From a bacterium (GTDB lineage: Bacteria; SZUA-182; SZUA-191; JAJRXT01): a DNA stretch of 37,475 nucleotides. The notes beneath the pieces were generated by a model, which saw nothing but the letters and a program-made list of their open reading frames with translations, made no database searches and was not told the origin of the DNA. Position numbers and translations under genes: made by a program. Where the stretch lies: NCBI GenBank assembly GCA_024276125.1, contig JAJRXT010000019.1:1-37475 (forward strand), in the 5' to 3' direction. Below, piece after piece: positions 18,368 to 27,456 of this stretch; the stretch's first letter is position 1; every line of letters begins with the position of its first letter.

Positions 18368-19837
18368 CTAGCATATCTGCTCTAACAACTGACAAGCTAC
18401 CTCGCGATCATCGAAGTAAATACTCTTATCGGCTAAACTTTGGTAATCCTCGTGTCCTTTACCTGCAATAACCACCAGATCCCCCGGTTTAGCCATATTT
18501 ATAGCTTGATGAATAGCCCAAAAGCGGTCGGGGCATATCATGTAATCATTATCATTTGATACTGTCTTTTTGATTCCTTGGTTTACCTGATTTATAATCT
18601 GCATAGGGTCTTCTCCTCTTGGATTGTCTGTAGTAACGATACTAAAATCACTTAATGCTCCGGCGACAGCTCCCATTTTAGAGCGTTTATCCGTATCTCG
18701 TTCTCCGCCGCAGCCAAATATTGTAATTAAGCGGCCGTCGCATAGTTTATTAGCTACATTTAGTAAATTGTATAAGGCATTATCAGTATGAGCGTAATCA
18801 ACGATTATTCCGAATCCATGATCATTTTTAATATTTTCAAACCTACCCGGCACCTGTTTAAAATTGGCCGTCCCCTTACTTATGTCTTCTGGAGAAATAC
18901 CCTCATTTAAGGCTACCCCTACAGCAGCCAGAATATTATACAAATTATACTCTCCAACTAAGGGGTAATGGAGGGCAAAGCTTCCCCGGGGGGTATTTAG
19001 GGTAGCCGATATGCCCTCCATAGAGCTATTATACTTGCGCACATTCAACTGGCAGCTCTCTTTTGTCCCATATCCGAACACCTCCGCTTCGGTTGCCTCT
19101 TGCATATGCCCTGCGAAGGCGTCATCCATATTAATCACTGCATACGCATCTTTATCCAACTGGGCAAACAATTTTTGTTTGGCGCATGCGTAGTTATCTA
19201 TCGTATGATGAAAATCCAGGTGCTCATGCGTTATATTGGTAAACACAGCGCCTGCAAATTTACAGCCAACCACTCTTTCTAACTCCAAAGCATGAGATGA
19301 TACCTCAACTACGGCATAATCCATTCCCGCATCGACCATATCATTTAACAGTCTCTGCAAGTCCAATGCTTCAGGAGTGGTACGGGAAGCGGGCAGCACC
19401 TTCTCGCCAATATTATAACCAATAGTACCAATCAGACCGACTTTATATCCGGCAGCCCTTAGGAGGGATGTTATAAGGTAGGAAGTGGTGGTTTTTCAAT
19501 TGGTACCGGTTACGCCTATCAGCTTTAATTTTGAAGAAGGCTCATTATAAAAATTATTTGCCAATAAAGCCAGAGCCTGTCTGCTATCAGGTACTACCAA
19601 AACACAAGATGCCTGCTTGGGAATCTCATGACCTTCTTCTATAACAACTGCTGCCGCTCCCCGTACGAGGGCTTGGCGGATATAATCGTGTCCATTCTCC
19701 GTAAAACCTTGTATACATATAAATAGATCGCCCGGGCAGACACTACGTGAATCATAGGCCAGCCCGCCGATATCTATATCAGCATCTCCGATAATGCGGC
19801 TATAAGTTATTCCTTTTACCAGCTCCGTAAATTTCAT
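18368..19837 (-). CDS. murE: UDP-MurNAc-tripeptide ligase with an in-frame TGA at the P-loop glycine
   Basis: Adds the third stem-peptide residue, probably meso-diaminopimelate, to UDP-MurNAc-dipeptide. The DAP specificity is suggested by DNPRGEDP, close to the DNPR motif of DAP-adding enzymes. The 489-codon frame has the N-terminal UDP-binding YDSRSVCPGDLF, HEHLDFHHT, and FGCGGERDTDKR. At 19496-19498 (codon 114) TGA replaces the invariant glycine of the ATP P-loop GTN-X-KTTT. The frame continues unshifted. The ATG at 19837 has a strong GGAGG upstream. TAG ends the gene. Unless the stop is an error or is suppressed, no ligase can be made. Confidence 0.9.
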
Positions 19838-20057
19838 ACTTTTTCCTCCCCCAATTGTTCCTGCTGACGCCTCTCTCTTTATTTTGGATGTCTTGCATCC
19901 ATAAAACACAGGCTCTAATTATTAATACTCTTTGGCTATTTAATCAGAGTTCCTGTTTTACCACAAACTTATGTATGTTTCGGGGTGTCTCACCCCGAAA
20001 CACGCCTAGCGGTGAGCAATTGTTTCGGCATGAGACATACCGAAACATAAACATAAA
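19838..20057. repeat. ftsI-murE spacer with compound family B repeat
   Basis: Two hairpins (19976-20002 and 20021-20047) are joined by a GCCTAGCGGTGAGCAAT linker. The rest of the spacer holds the strong ribosome-binding site of murE but no gene. Confidence 0.75.
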
Positions 20058-22031
20058 TTACTGCTTTACCCGCTGTTTTTCTTGATACAAGGCAGTAAAT
20101 CTAACCCGACATGTACTACCCGGGGCAACCCTTGCTCCAGGCATAGGGCGCTGCTGTACTGCTTTCCCGGAGCCTTCAAAATCAAGCCGTACTCCTTTTG
20201 CCGCTAATTCCGTCATTACCCTGCGCAAACTTTTGCCCATCAAATCCGGCAATACTACTTTTTTCAACTTATTTCCACTGGAACTAACGACTTTACTGCC
20301 AGTAGCAGTAAAAGCATTATTTTTAACCAGTTTAATTGTCTTTTGGGTTGATTTAACCCTTCTTAATTCTATTTTATTCTGATCGGGTGAAACTCCCATA
20401 TATTTTAATACAGGCTGAGCAATACGCGCAAAAACCGGAGCCGCTACATCAGCCGCCCATCTGCCCTTTTGCGGTTCATCCAGCATTACCACCATCGCAA
20501 GCTGCGGTCTGTTGGCCGGTACAAAACCCAAAAACCAGGCTACCCATTTATCTTTAGCATAACCGCCGTGAAGTAAATCCGCTTTTTGGGCGCTGCCTGT
20601 TTTACCGGCTACATCATATTGAGCAAGGGCTGCATGTTTACCGGTTCCATGCCTTACGGCATTAACAAGGATTGATTTTATTGACCGGCTGGTTTTCGGG
20701 GAGATCAACCGGTCTAAATTTATATTTTCATTTTGCTTAAACTGTTTGACCACCTTGGGTTTAACCAGACGGCCCCCATTGGCTATTACAGATACGGCGC
20801 TGACCAATTGCAAGGGAGTAACCGCTATTTCCTGACCTATTGAAATAGAGCCTATGGATATGCTGGACCATTGTCCGGGTGTTCTTAATATCCCGCCGGT
20901 TTCACCGGGAAGGTCAATACCTGTAGGCGCTCCAAAACCAAAACCGCGCAGATAGTTGTGAAGTTTTTTTCTGCCTAAGCTCAGCCCTATTTTTACAGCG
21001 CCTACATTACTGGATAATTCAATTACCTGACCAAAACTTAAATAACCATAATTACCCGTATCATGAATAGTATGCCCGCCTAAATCAATTGCTCCTTGTT
21101 CGCACCATATTTTATCTTTGGGAGTAAATAATTTTTCTTCCAACGCCGCTGCCGCTATAAACATTTTTAAAACCGAGCCGGGTTCATAAGCATCGGTTAT
21201 AGCCCTGTTACGCCAAGATTCCGGGGTATATTTATTAAATGAATTTGGATTGTAGCTTGGCGAACAAGCAAGAGCCAGAATTTCTCCGCTATAGGGTTGC
21301 ATAATTACCACCACGCCATGGCGGGCTTGGAATTTTTTACAGGCAAGCGCAAGTTCGCGTTCAGCTATATACTGAATGGTTTTGTCTATAGTCAACACCA
21401 AATCAGTTCCTTGAGCGCTTTCTGTTACATTAGATACATTTTGTATATTTTGGGAATTCGCTATATTCAGTAACATTGCATCACCGCTTAGGCCGCCGTC
21501 ATAATATTTTTCCAACCCCTCTAAGCCCTGATTATCCATACCGACAAAACCAAGCAAATTGGCAGCTAAGTGTTTTTCAGGATAATAACGTCTGTTTTCA
21601 GTAACAAATCCCAGACCAGTCACATTTAAGTCCTTAACCGAATTTATTTGTTTCGGGCTAAGCCGGCGCTTAATCCAAACAAAATCTCGATTATTATTCA
21701 ATTTATTTTTTAATTGTTTTGCATCCAAATTTAAAATATCGGCCAATTTATTTAACGGCGCTTTATTCTTTATTTGGGAGGTAATCGCATAAATTGAACC
21801 GACATTAACGCTTACCGCCAGTTCATTGCCATTACGGTCTAAAACAGCTCAGCGCCGGCAGGCCAATTTTACCCGATGCCGATATTGTCTTTGGGCTTTA
21901 TTGTAAAAGAAATCATGACGCCTAATCTGTAAGTCATAAAAACGAACGCCAACCAGCGCTAAAGGCAGCAGTAAAGCTATTTGCACTAATAGCAATCTAC
22001 GCCGCCCGTTTTTATGAAGTCCGCTTTCCAT
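20058..22031 (-). CDS. ftsI: Septal transpeptidase FtsI (PBP3 type) with PASTA domain and an in-frame TGA
   Basis: Cross-links septal peptidoglycan together with FtsW. The 657-codon frame has a membrane anchor (about residues 14-30), a dimerisation domain, and a transpeptidase domain with Ser286 in SVLK, SSN (340-342) and KTG (477-479). A C-terminal PASTA domain (about 585-650, VVLPDLMGKSLRRV) follows. TGA at 21849-21851 (codon 61) falls in RR-X-AVLDRNG, where the family has an almost invariant glycine (RRG-x-I-x-DRNG). The frame is unshifted beyond it. The ATG at 22031 lies 43 bases after ftsL. A start inside the second half would lose the membrane anchor. Confidence 0.9.
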
Positions 22032-22074
22032 GCTTGGCTTACTCCGATTGTATGGATTACCCGCTAAGCCATGA

Positions 22075-22407
22075 TCACCCCTCTTGCTCTACTATTACAA
22101 TTTGTTCCGGTAAGGGCGGTCTTAAACCTAACTCGTCTTTCGCCAGTTTATCTATTTCCGGCAGATTAGCCAAACTGGCTTTCTCCAGCCTTAACTGTTT
22201 GTTTATTTGAATAAGCTGTGCCTTGGTTTGTTCCGCTTCCCTTATATCGCATTGTAATTTGCCAAAATACAAGCCCCGCCATGTATATAGCACTAACAGC
22301 AAAACACACAACATAACGCCCATTAAATAAATGTAATTAAATTTATCCCAGGATGTGCCGTTGTCTCTATTTAATGCAACATTTTGGTCAAAATATGCCA
22401 GCTCCAT
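22075..22407 (-). CDS. ftsL: Cell division protein FtsL
   Basis: A 110-residue bitopic protein with one membrane segment (about 26-45) followed by a coiled-coil stretch (about 48-85) rich in K, Q, L and E, and a short C-terminal tail. It forms the FtsQLB complex that activates FtsWI. Sequence conservation in FtsL is low, so the call rests on size, topology and position between rsmH and ftsI. GGAGAT lies just upstream of the ATG. It ends in TGA. Confidence 0.85.
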   Translation of the reverse strand: MELAYFDQNVALNRDNGTSWDKFNYIYLMGVMLCVLLLVLYTWRGLYFGKLQCDIREAEQTKAQLIQINKQLRLEKASLANLPEIDKLAKDELGLRPPLPEQIVIVEQEG

Positions 22408-22748
22408 TTTTTTTATCTCCAGATACTATCAATCACAACTATCCAACTGCCAAGGCTGCCTTTTTTATGTTTTGGGATGAGACATCCCGAAACATAAATT
22501 GCTCTATTAAACTGTAGGGGAGGGGCTTGTCCCCAATACCATTAAGTTAAACTTTATACTATAATGAAACGCTCTTTTTAGCCTGTCATTCTGAGGCCGG
22601 AGGCCGAAGAATCTGCTCGCATATGTAGACAGATTCTTCACACCGCTTCGCTTCAGAATGACAATTACCTTAAGTCAACGGCATTGGGGCTTGTCCCCGC
22701 CCGAAATTGAGGGAGGGGACAAGCCCACTCCCCTACATAAAATTTAAA
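22408..22748. repeat. rsmH-ftsL spacer: composite repeat
   Basis: No gene is seen. A family B hairpin (22468-22494) is followed by an outer inverted repeat (GTAGGGGAGGGGCTTGTCCCC near 22516 and its partner near 22712-22737) in which a family A copy in inverted orientation (22584-22663) is nested. Near-identical flanking sequence (TTCATTATAGTATAAAG) adjoins the family A copy at 27372-27456. Confidence 0.7.
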
Positions 22749-23696
22749 TTATGCTGCCTCCGGCAGCTTTTGAGCGACCCTTAATTTAGCGCTGCGTGAA
22801 CGTGAATTAAGCGCCTGTTCAGCAGCCGTCGGCGCTACCGGCTTTTTAGTAAGAATTTTTATTTTAGCCCGGCTGCCGCATATACATACCGGAAAGTCTG
22901 AAGGGCACTTACATATGCCGCTTACTTGCCTAAATGCGCTCTTTATAATTCTATCTTCTAAAGAATGATAGCTGATCACGCAAATTCTGCCGCCTGCGGC
23001 CAATTTGTCGATTCCCGTTAAAACAGCCTCACTTAAACCTTCTAATTCACGATTTACCTTAATCCGCAAAGCCTGGAAGCATTTTGTAGCCGGATGAATC
23101 CTGCGGGGATAATGTGACTTCGGGATAGCCCCTTTTATAATATCGGCTAAGCCAAGGGCGCTTTGTATCGGGTTTTCACTGCGAGCCTTAATTATTGCTC
23201 TGGAGATTCTTTTACTAAATCTTTCTTCTCCATATTTAGTAAATAAATTTATTAATTCCGGTTGTAATAATTTATTTACTAAATCCGCCGCTGTTTCTTT
23301 CTGACTTTTATCCTGCCGCATATCCAGTGGCCCGTCTGATTGAAAACTAAAGCCCCGTCCTGCATCTTCAAGTTGATCTGACGATAATCCCAAATCCAGC
23401 GCTATCCCCGCCAGGCAATCAATTTTATACTCAATGAGTATTTCATCTAAATCTTTAAAATTACCTTTTACCAGCAGAACCCGCTGCCCGAATACGGCCA
23501 GTCTTTTCTGGCAGCGCTCTATAGCCTCCACATCGGCATCAATTCCGAGCAGTCTGCCGTCGGGAGCGCTGGCAGTCAAAATGGCTTCCGCGTGCCCTCC
23601 GCCGCCCAAGGTACCGTCTAGGTACCAGCCGGAGGGTTTGCAGTTAAGGTATTCTAATATTTCCGCCTGTAAGACAGGGACATGGCTGGACTCCAT
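22749..23696 (-). CDS. rsmH: 16S rRNA m4C1402 methyltransferase RsmH (MraW)
   Basis: Methylates N4 of C1402 in 16S rRNA using S-adenosylmethionine. The 315-residue protein has the SAM loop DGTLGGGGHAEAIL near residue 24, DLGLSSDQLEDAGRGFSF, DMRQD, and VISYHSLEDRIIK with the C-terminal SRSRSAKLRVA. It starts six bases after the mraZ stop, so the two are coupled. Length is normal. Confidence 0.95.
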   Translation of the reverse strand: MESSHVPVLQAEILEYLNCKPSGWYLDGTLGGGGHAEAILTASAPDGRLLGIDADVEAIERCQKRLAVFGQRVLLVKGNFKDLDEILIEYKIDCLAGIALDLGLSSDQLEDAGRGFSFQSDGPLDMRQDKSQKETAADLVNKLLQPELINLFTKYGEERFSKRISRAIIKARSENPIQSALGLADIIKGAIPKSHYPRRIHPATKCFQALRIKVNRELEGLSEAVLTGIDKLAAGGRICVISYHSLEDRIIKSAFRQVSGICKCPSDFPVCICGSRAKIKILTKKPVAPTAAEQALNSRSRSAKLRVAQKLPEAA

Positions 23697-23702
23697 ACCG
23701 CA

Positions 23703-24149
23703 TCAAGCCTGGGGGGGCTTAAATACTTGCGCGGCAAGAGCCCAACCATCTCCCTCTGGGCTAAGAGAGAACGCCTCCCAACTGCCCTTATCCCATATCT
23801 CGAACTTGTTGGCGGAACCAACGATAACCACTTCTTTTTCCAAGCCGGCCTGATCCCTTAGTTTCGACGGCACCAAAACCCGGCCCTGAGAATCAACTTC
23901 CAATTCATGCGCCATAGCAAAAAAACTGCGCTGAAAATTAAGCACTTTCGGATCAAACGGATTCAATGAGTCACATTGTTCAATCATTTTTTCCCACACT
24001 TTCTTAGGATAAACCAGCAGGCATCCCTTGTGGTTAATCAAGGTAATCCCCCTGGAACCATATTTCTTAACCAAGGTTTCCCTGAATTTGGCAGGAATAC
24101 TTACCCGCCCCTTTTTATCTATATTGTGATCAAAGCTTCCACTAAACAT
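23703..24149 (-). CDS. mraZ: Transcriptional regulator MraZ
   Basis: A 148-residue protein with two AbrB-like half-domains, each with the conserved loop: IDKKGRVSIPAKFRE (about 10-24) and VDSQGRVLVPSKLRD (about 81-95). MraZ forms a ring and represses its own dcw promoter by binding spaced GTGGG-like repeats. Such repeats are visible upstream (24359-24415). It is the first gene of the cluster and ends in TGA six bases before rsmH. Its own ribosome-binding site is weak (AGGCGG). Confidence 0.93.
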   Translation of the reverse strand: MFSGSFDHNIDKKGRVSIPAKFRETLVKKYGSRGITLINHKGCLLVYPKKVWEKMIEQCDSLNPFDPKVLNFQRSFFAMAHELEVDSQGRVLVPSKLRDQAGLEKEVVIVGSANKFEIWDKGSWEAFSLSPEGDGWALAAQVFKPPQA

Positions 24150-24358
24150 TGGCGTTGCCGCCTAAAAAGTAATCACTTCGTTTTTTGTTATTTTTTTTAT
24201 AACAAACCATATTCAGTAAAACCAACCTCTGCACTCTATATCTACTTGAAATCATGATTACACTGTGATAACCTAATGGTAGTTATATACTAAACAAAAA
24301 GCGCATGAGAGGTAATTACCGATAAATATTACTATTTTTAAACTATTTTTTTAAAGAA

Positions 24359-24415
24359 CCACAATCATCTACCACTTCATGCCACTTTATGGTCAAATTA
24401 TACACCGCATCCCAC
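24359..24415 (-). promoter_or_regulatory. Candidate MraZ-binding repeats
   Basis: GTGG words on the minus strand begin at 24415 (as GTGGG, inside the promoter spacer), 24385, 24375 and 24362. The first three are spaced by multiples of 10 bases, as in known MraZ boxes. The fourth is off by three bases. Binding is inferred from family knowledge. Confidence 0.45.
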
Positions 24416-24425
24416 TATGTGTCAA
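24397..24425 (-). promoter_or_regulatory. Consensus sigma-70 promoter of the dcw cluster
   Basis: On the minus strand TTGACA (24420-24425) is followed after exactly 17 bases by TATAAT (24397-24402), a perfect match to the vegetative consensus. Transcription would start near 24390 and run into mraZ. Confidence 0.8.
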
Positions 24426-24644
24426 GTAGCCGAGCTGTATTTTTTTTACTTAAGTTCCCAATTTTAAAACACTTTTCCTGTCAATATCCGAGCAACGCAA
24501 TATATGCGCAATATCTATATCAATAGTCTATATATAGCCACAATTAAAGCTGGATTAAATAAAAAAATGATAAATTTATCTATTCTGAAATAATTTGATT
24601 TTGTTTAATGGTGGGATGAGGTGTACAACCATTGCAAATCTTTA

Positions 24645-24717
24645 TGTTTCGAGGTGTCTCATGCCAAAACAAATTGTTATTTCGCGAGTATCTTTCGGGG
24701 TGGGACACCCCGAAACA
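24645..24717. repeat. Compound family B repeat
   Basis: Two hairpins (24645-24671, partly degraded, and 24691-24717) lie side by side. A family C unit with GCCGACCTTTAGGTCGGC and GCGGGTTTAAAACCCGC follows at 24744-24801. Confidence 0.7.
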
Positions 24718-24834
24718 TAGATAGACTTGGCGGATTACCCTCTTGTAGACGCCGACCTTTAGGTCGGCCTGTAAAGGCGGGTTTAAAACCCGCCTCTTGT
24801 ATCTTGAAATCAGGTAAAATAACTACTAGACCAT

Positions 24835-25782
24835 ATGTTAAATATCCGAGTTATAATTTGTTTATGCGTTCTATTCTGTCAAAGCGGGCTGGCTTGGGCG
24901 GGTAAATATCAGCAAAAAGATACGCCTAATTTTTCATTCTTTTATAATCCAAAAGAAGAAAAAGAGTTGACGGATATAATTCAACAAGCAGAAAGTATAA
25001 GAAAAAAAATAAGTAATGATTTAGGTATGCGGGATAATAATAAGATAAGGGTTTACCTGGCGGATTCCAGAGATGAATTTCAAAAATTGCAGCCAGCGCA
25101 TCCATGGCGTACCAAATGGGCTGTAGGTACGGCCTATTCCGAATTGAACTTAATAATTCTTCTTTCGCCGCGAGCGCTGAAAACTAATTATATTAACCTG
25201 ATAAGAACCTTCAAACATGAGCTGACTCACATAATCTTAGGACATACCTTCAGGCAAAAGCGTATACCAAAATGGTTAAATGAAGGGTTGGCTATGTATG
25301 AATCCAAGGAATGGAGCATTGAGTATATAACCTCAATGACTATTGCTATAGTTAATAATTCTCTGATTCCGCTGGATGAATTGACCAATAAATTCCCTAT
25401 GGATTTTGAATCCGCAAGCCTTGCTTATGCCCAGAGTTTTTATCTGGTTTCATATCTATTAACCAAAAACGGCAAGGCATCATTTCATGAATTCCTTAAT
25501 GAATACAGTAAAAACAATCAATTGGAAGATGCCTTAGAAAAAACATACCAGGTGGATTTAGTTCAGTTGGAAAAACAGTGGCACAAACACTTAAAGCTTA
25601 GATTCAGCATAATACCTATGCTGTTTAGCGCCGGCGGGTTATGGTTTATAATCACTCTTATATTTATATTTTCCTACTGGAAGAAGAGGAATGAAAGCCG
25701 CACGACTCTTTCTCATTGGGAGAGCGCCGAAAAAGAGCAGAATGACCATCATCACAGGCATCACAAGCATTCAATTCATTAA
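24835..25782 (+). CDS. Exported, membrane-anchored HExxH metallopeptidase (peptidase MA-like)
   Basis: A 315-residue protein with a signal peptide (about residues 1-22). The zinc motif is HELTH (128-132) with the third ligand likely E150 in LNEGLAMYES, the gluzincin/peptidase MA pattern. A C-terminal membrane segment lies at about 268-288, followed by a charged tail ending in a histidine-rich HHHRHHKHS run. The catalytic part would face the periplasm and the tail the cytosol. The substrate is unknown. The preceding DNA is repeat sequence and no clear ribosome-binding site is seen. Confidence 0.8.
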   Translation: MLNIRVIICLCVLFCQSGLAWAGKYQQKDTPNFSFFYNPKEEKELTDIIQQAESIRKKISNDLGMRDNNKIRVYLADSRDEFQKLQPAHPWRTKWAVGTAYSELNLIILLSPRALKTNYINLIRTFKHELTHIILGHTFRQKRIPKWLNEGLAMYESKEWSIEYITSMTIAIVNNSLIPLDELTNKFPMDFESASLAYAQSFYLVSYLLTKNGKASFHEFLNEYSKNNQLEDALEKTYQVDLVQLEKQWHKHLKLRFSIIPMLFSAGGLWFIITLIFIFSYWKKRNESRTTLSHWESAEKEQNDHHHRHHKHSIH

Positions 25783-25786
25783 CCTG

Positions 25787-25925
25787 TATAACGTGAGTTC
25801 GGTGTAATTGATTAACTTATTTGTAAAGATAAACCTTGGGGTAAACCCTTCTTGAAAAAAGTGTTCCTCAAGGTTTTTTCTTTTACAAATAAATTAAACT
25901 AATTTTATACCAAACTCACGTTATA
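25787..25925. mobile_element. MITE-like inverted repeat (family D), copy 1
   Basis: A 139-base imperfect palindrome with TATAACGTGAGTT at both ends in opposite orientation and arms of about 55 bases. Its core AACCTTGGGG...CCTCAAGGTTTTTTC looks like a terminator on the plus strand and directly follows the peptidase stop. Similar ends occur at 27171-27360. Confidence 0.65.
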
Positions 25926-25966
25926 GAATTAAAAGCTATATAATTCCGCAGATTAAGTCAAAGGGG

Positions 25967-25994
25967 TTGACAAAACTTTTTTCCATGTTATCCT
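25967..25994 (+). promoter_or_regulatory. Promoter of cysH
   Basis: TTGACA (25967-25972), 16-base spacer, then TATCCT (25989-25994) preceded by an extended -10 TG. cysH starts about 40 bases downstream, with AGGAG at 26026-26030. No riboswitch-like fold was recognised. Confidence 0.6.
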
Positions 25995-26037
25995 TTATCA
26001 AAAATGACAGCAATTAACTATATATAGGAGATAGAAT

Positions 26038-26757
26038 ATGTCTAGTGAAAGTTTGGCTAATGAATTGATTAAAGAAGCTGAAGAAATTGAACATGCTGAA
26101 GCTGAGGATGTATTAAAATGGGCTTTGGATAAATTTGCGGGTAAGGTGGCGCTGGCTTCAAGTTTTGGGGCGGAAGATATGGTTCTTACCGATATGCTGA
26201 TTAAAATTAATCCAAAAGCGCGTATTTTTACGCTGGATACCGGCAGACTCCCGCAGGAAACCTATGATCTGATGGAAAAAACCATAGACAAGTACCATGT
26301 AAAATTGGAATATCAGTGTCCTGACAGGGAAGCGCTGGAGAAAATGATTGACGAGGGCGGTCCTAATCTTTTTTATAAAGGAATAAATGAGCGCAAATTA
26401 TGCTGTAAAATAAGAAAAATAGACCCGTTAAACAGAGCGCTGTCCAGCCTTTTCGCCTGGATTTGCGGATTAAGAAGGGAACAGTCCGTAACCAGAGTCG
26501 AACTGAAAAAAGTGGAAATAGACGATGCACACGGCGGGATATTTAAAATAAATCCGCTGGCGGATTGGACTGAAAAGCAAGTATGGGATTATATCAAAGC
26601 AAACGATGTGCCTTACAATGCTTTACATGATAAGAATTATCCCAGTATAGGCTGCGGTCCTTGTACCAGAGCTATAAAAACGGGAGAAGATGTACGCGCC
26701 GGCCGCTGGTGGTGGGAGTCCCCTGAATTAAAAGAATGCGGCCTGCATTGTAAGTAA
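26038..26757 (+). CDS. cysH: Iron-sulfur (phospho)adenylyl-sulfate reductase
   Basis: Reduces adenylyl sulfate (APS) to sulfite with thioredoxin in assimilatory sulfate reduction. The 239-residue protein has the PP-loop-like SSFGAEDMVL, a CC pair (122-123) and CxxC (206/209) that together bind a 4Fe-4S cluster, and the catalytic cysteine C234 in ECGLH at the C-terminus. The cluster cysteines favour APS over PAPS as substrate. It stands alone; no sulfate adenylyltransferase or sulfite reductase gene is near. Promoter and ribosome-binding site are good. Confidence 0.92.
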   Translation: MSSESLANELIKEAEEIEHAEAEDVLKWALDKFAGKVALASSFGAEDMVLTDMLIKINPKARIFTLDTGRLPQETYDLMEKTIDKYHVKLEYQCPDREALEKMIDEGGPNLFYKGINERKLCCKIRKIDPLNRALSSLFAWICGLRREQSVTRVELKKVEIDDAHGGIFKINPLADWTEKQVWDYIKANDVPYNALHDKNYPSIGCGPCTRAIKTGEDVRAGRWWWESPELKECGLHCK

Positions 26758-26783
26758 AGTACATTGGAATTCCATTTTATTCT

Positions 26784-26946
26784 TGTAGCAGCGGGTTTTT
26801 AAACCCGCCCTTGTAGGCCTAACAAGCCGGCTTAAAAGCCGGCGGCTACAGCAAGTAATAGCATCAATCAGTGTCAGATTTGAGAATCTGACGCCGCCTA
26901 CAGCATTACCAACTATGTGCTGTCGGACTCTCAAATCCGGCAGCAC
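26784..26946. repeat. Tandem family C units
   Basis: The first unit carries GCGGGTTTTTAAACCCGC and GCCGGCTTAAAAGCCGGC. The second carries GTCAGATTTGAGAATCTGAC and a GTCGGACTCTCAAATCCGGC hairpin. A spurious open frame crosses them on the minus strand. Confidence 0.7.
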
Positions 26947-27170
26947 ACCCCCCCAAAAAAATCATTGCATATCAATTTATTGATACTAAAATCAATATTC
27001 TGATAATAAGTGAGAAGTCTTTACCTGCCTATCTATTTTCTACTTGCATTTTTATATATAAATTGATATCATTTATATTAACAATCCTTAATATATACCG
27101 CAGAAGGTCATACCTTGTGAATTAACCTGAGTTTAATATAAGGGAGAGGCTTGTCCTCAATGCCATTAAG

Positions 27171-27360
27171 TTAACGTGAGTTCGGTATAAGAAAAACTAA
27201 AATGTTTTAATATATCAGCTAGTTGATGTTTTATGTAGATTTAATTAACATAAAATTTACCTAGGATAGGGGCATGTCCCCCTCCAGATGTAGGGGCGGG
27301 TTTCAAACCCGCCCCTACAAGACAATAAAATCAACAACTTTTATGTCGAACTCAGGTTAA
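27171..27360. mobile_element. MITE-like element (family D), copy 2, with nested family C unit
   Basis: The left end TTAACGTGAGTTCGGTAT and the right end (reverse complement TTAACCTGAGTTCGACAT) are inverted repeats resembling the termini at 25787-25925. A GTAGGGGCGGG...CCCGCCCCTAC hairpin lies inside. Confidence 0.5.
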
Positions 27361-27371
27361 GTTAAGTAAAT

Positions 27372-27456
27372 TGTCATTCTGAATGAAGCGAAGCGGAATG
27401 AAGAATCTACTCACATATGCGAGTAAGATTCTTCGGCTGAAAGCTGAAGAATGACA
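27372..27456. repeat. Family A palindromic repeat, copy 6
   Basis: TGTCATTCTGA outer arm with the GAAGAATCT inner palindrome. Flanking TTCATTATAGTATAAAG is shared with the rsmH-ftsL copy, in opposite orientation. Confidence 0.75.

Larger units (their letters stand above)
24150..24834. other. Divergent control region between mraZ and the peptidase gene
   Basis: The mraZ side (to about 24440) holds the promoter and GTGG repeats for the dcw cluster with a leader of about 240 bases. The middle (24440-24610) is AT-rich with nothing recognised. The right part is repeats: a compound family B unit (24645-24717) and a family C unit (24744-24801). Confidence 0.6.

Noticed and set aside
24621-24905. 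94-residue plus-strand open frame
   Set aside because: It is a translation of family B and C repeats (a GRPVKAGLKP-type peptide) overlapping the true peptidase start. It has no ribosome-binding site.
26728-26946. 72-residue minus-strand open frame
   Set aside because: It reads through family C repeats and the end of cysH and has no family features.
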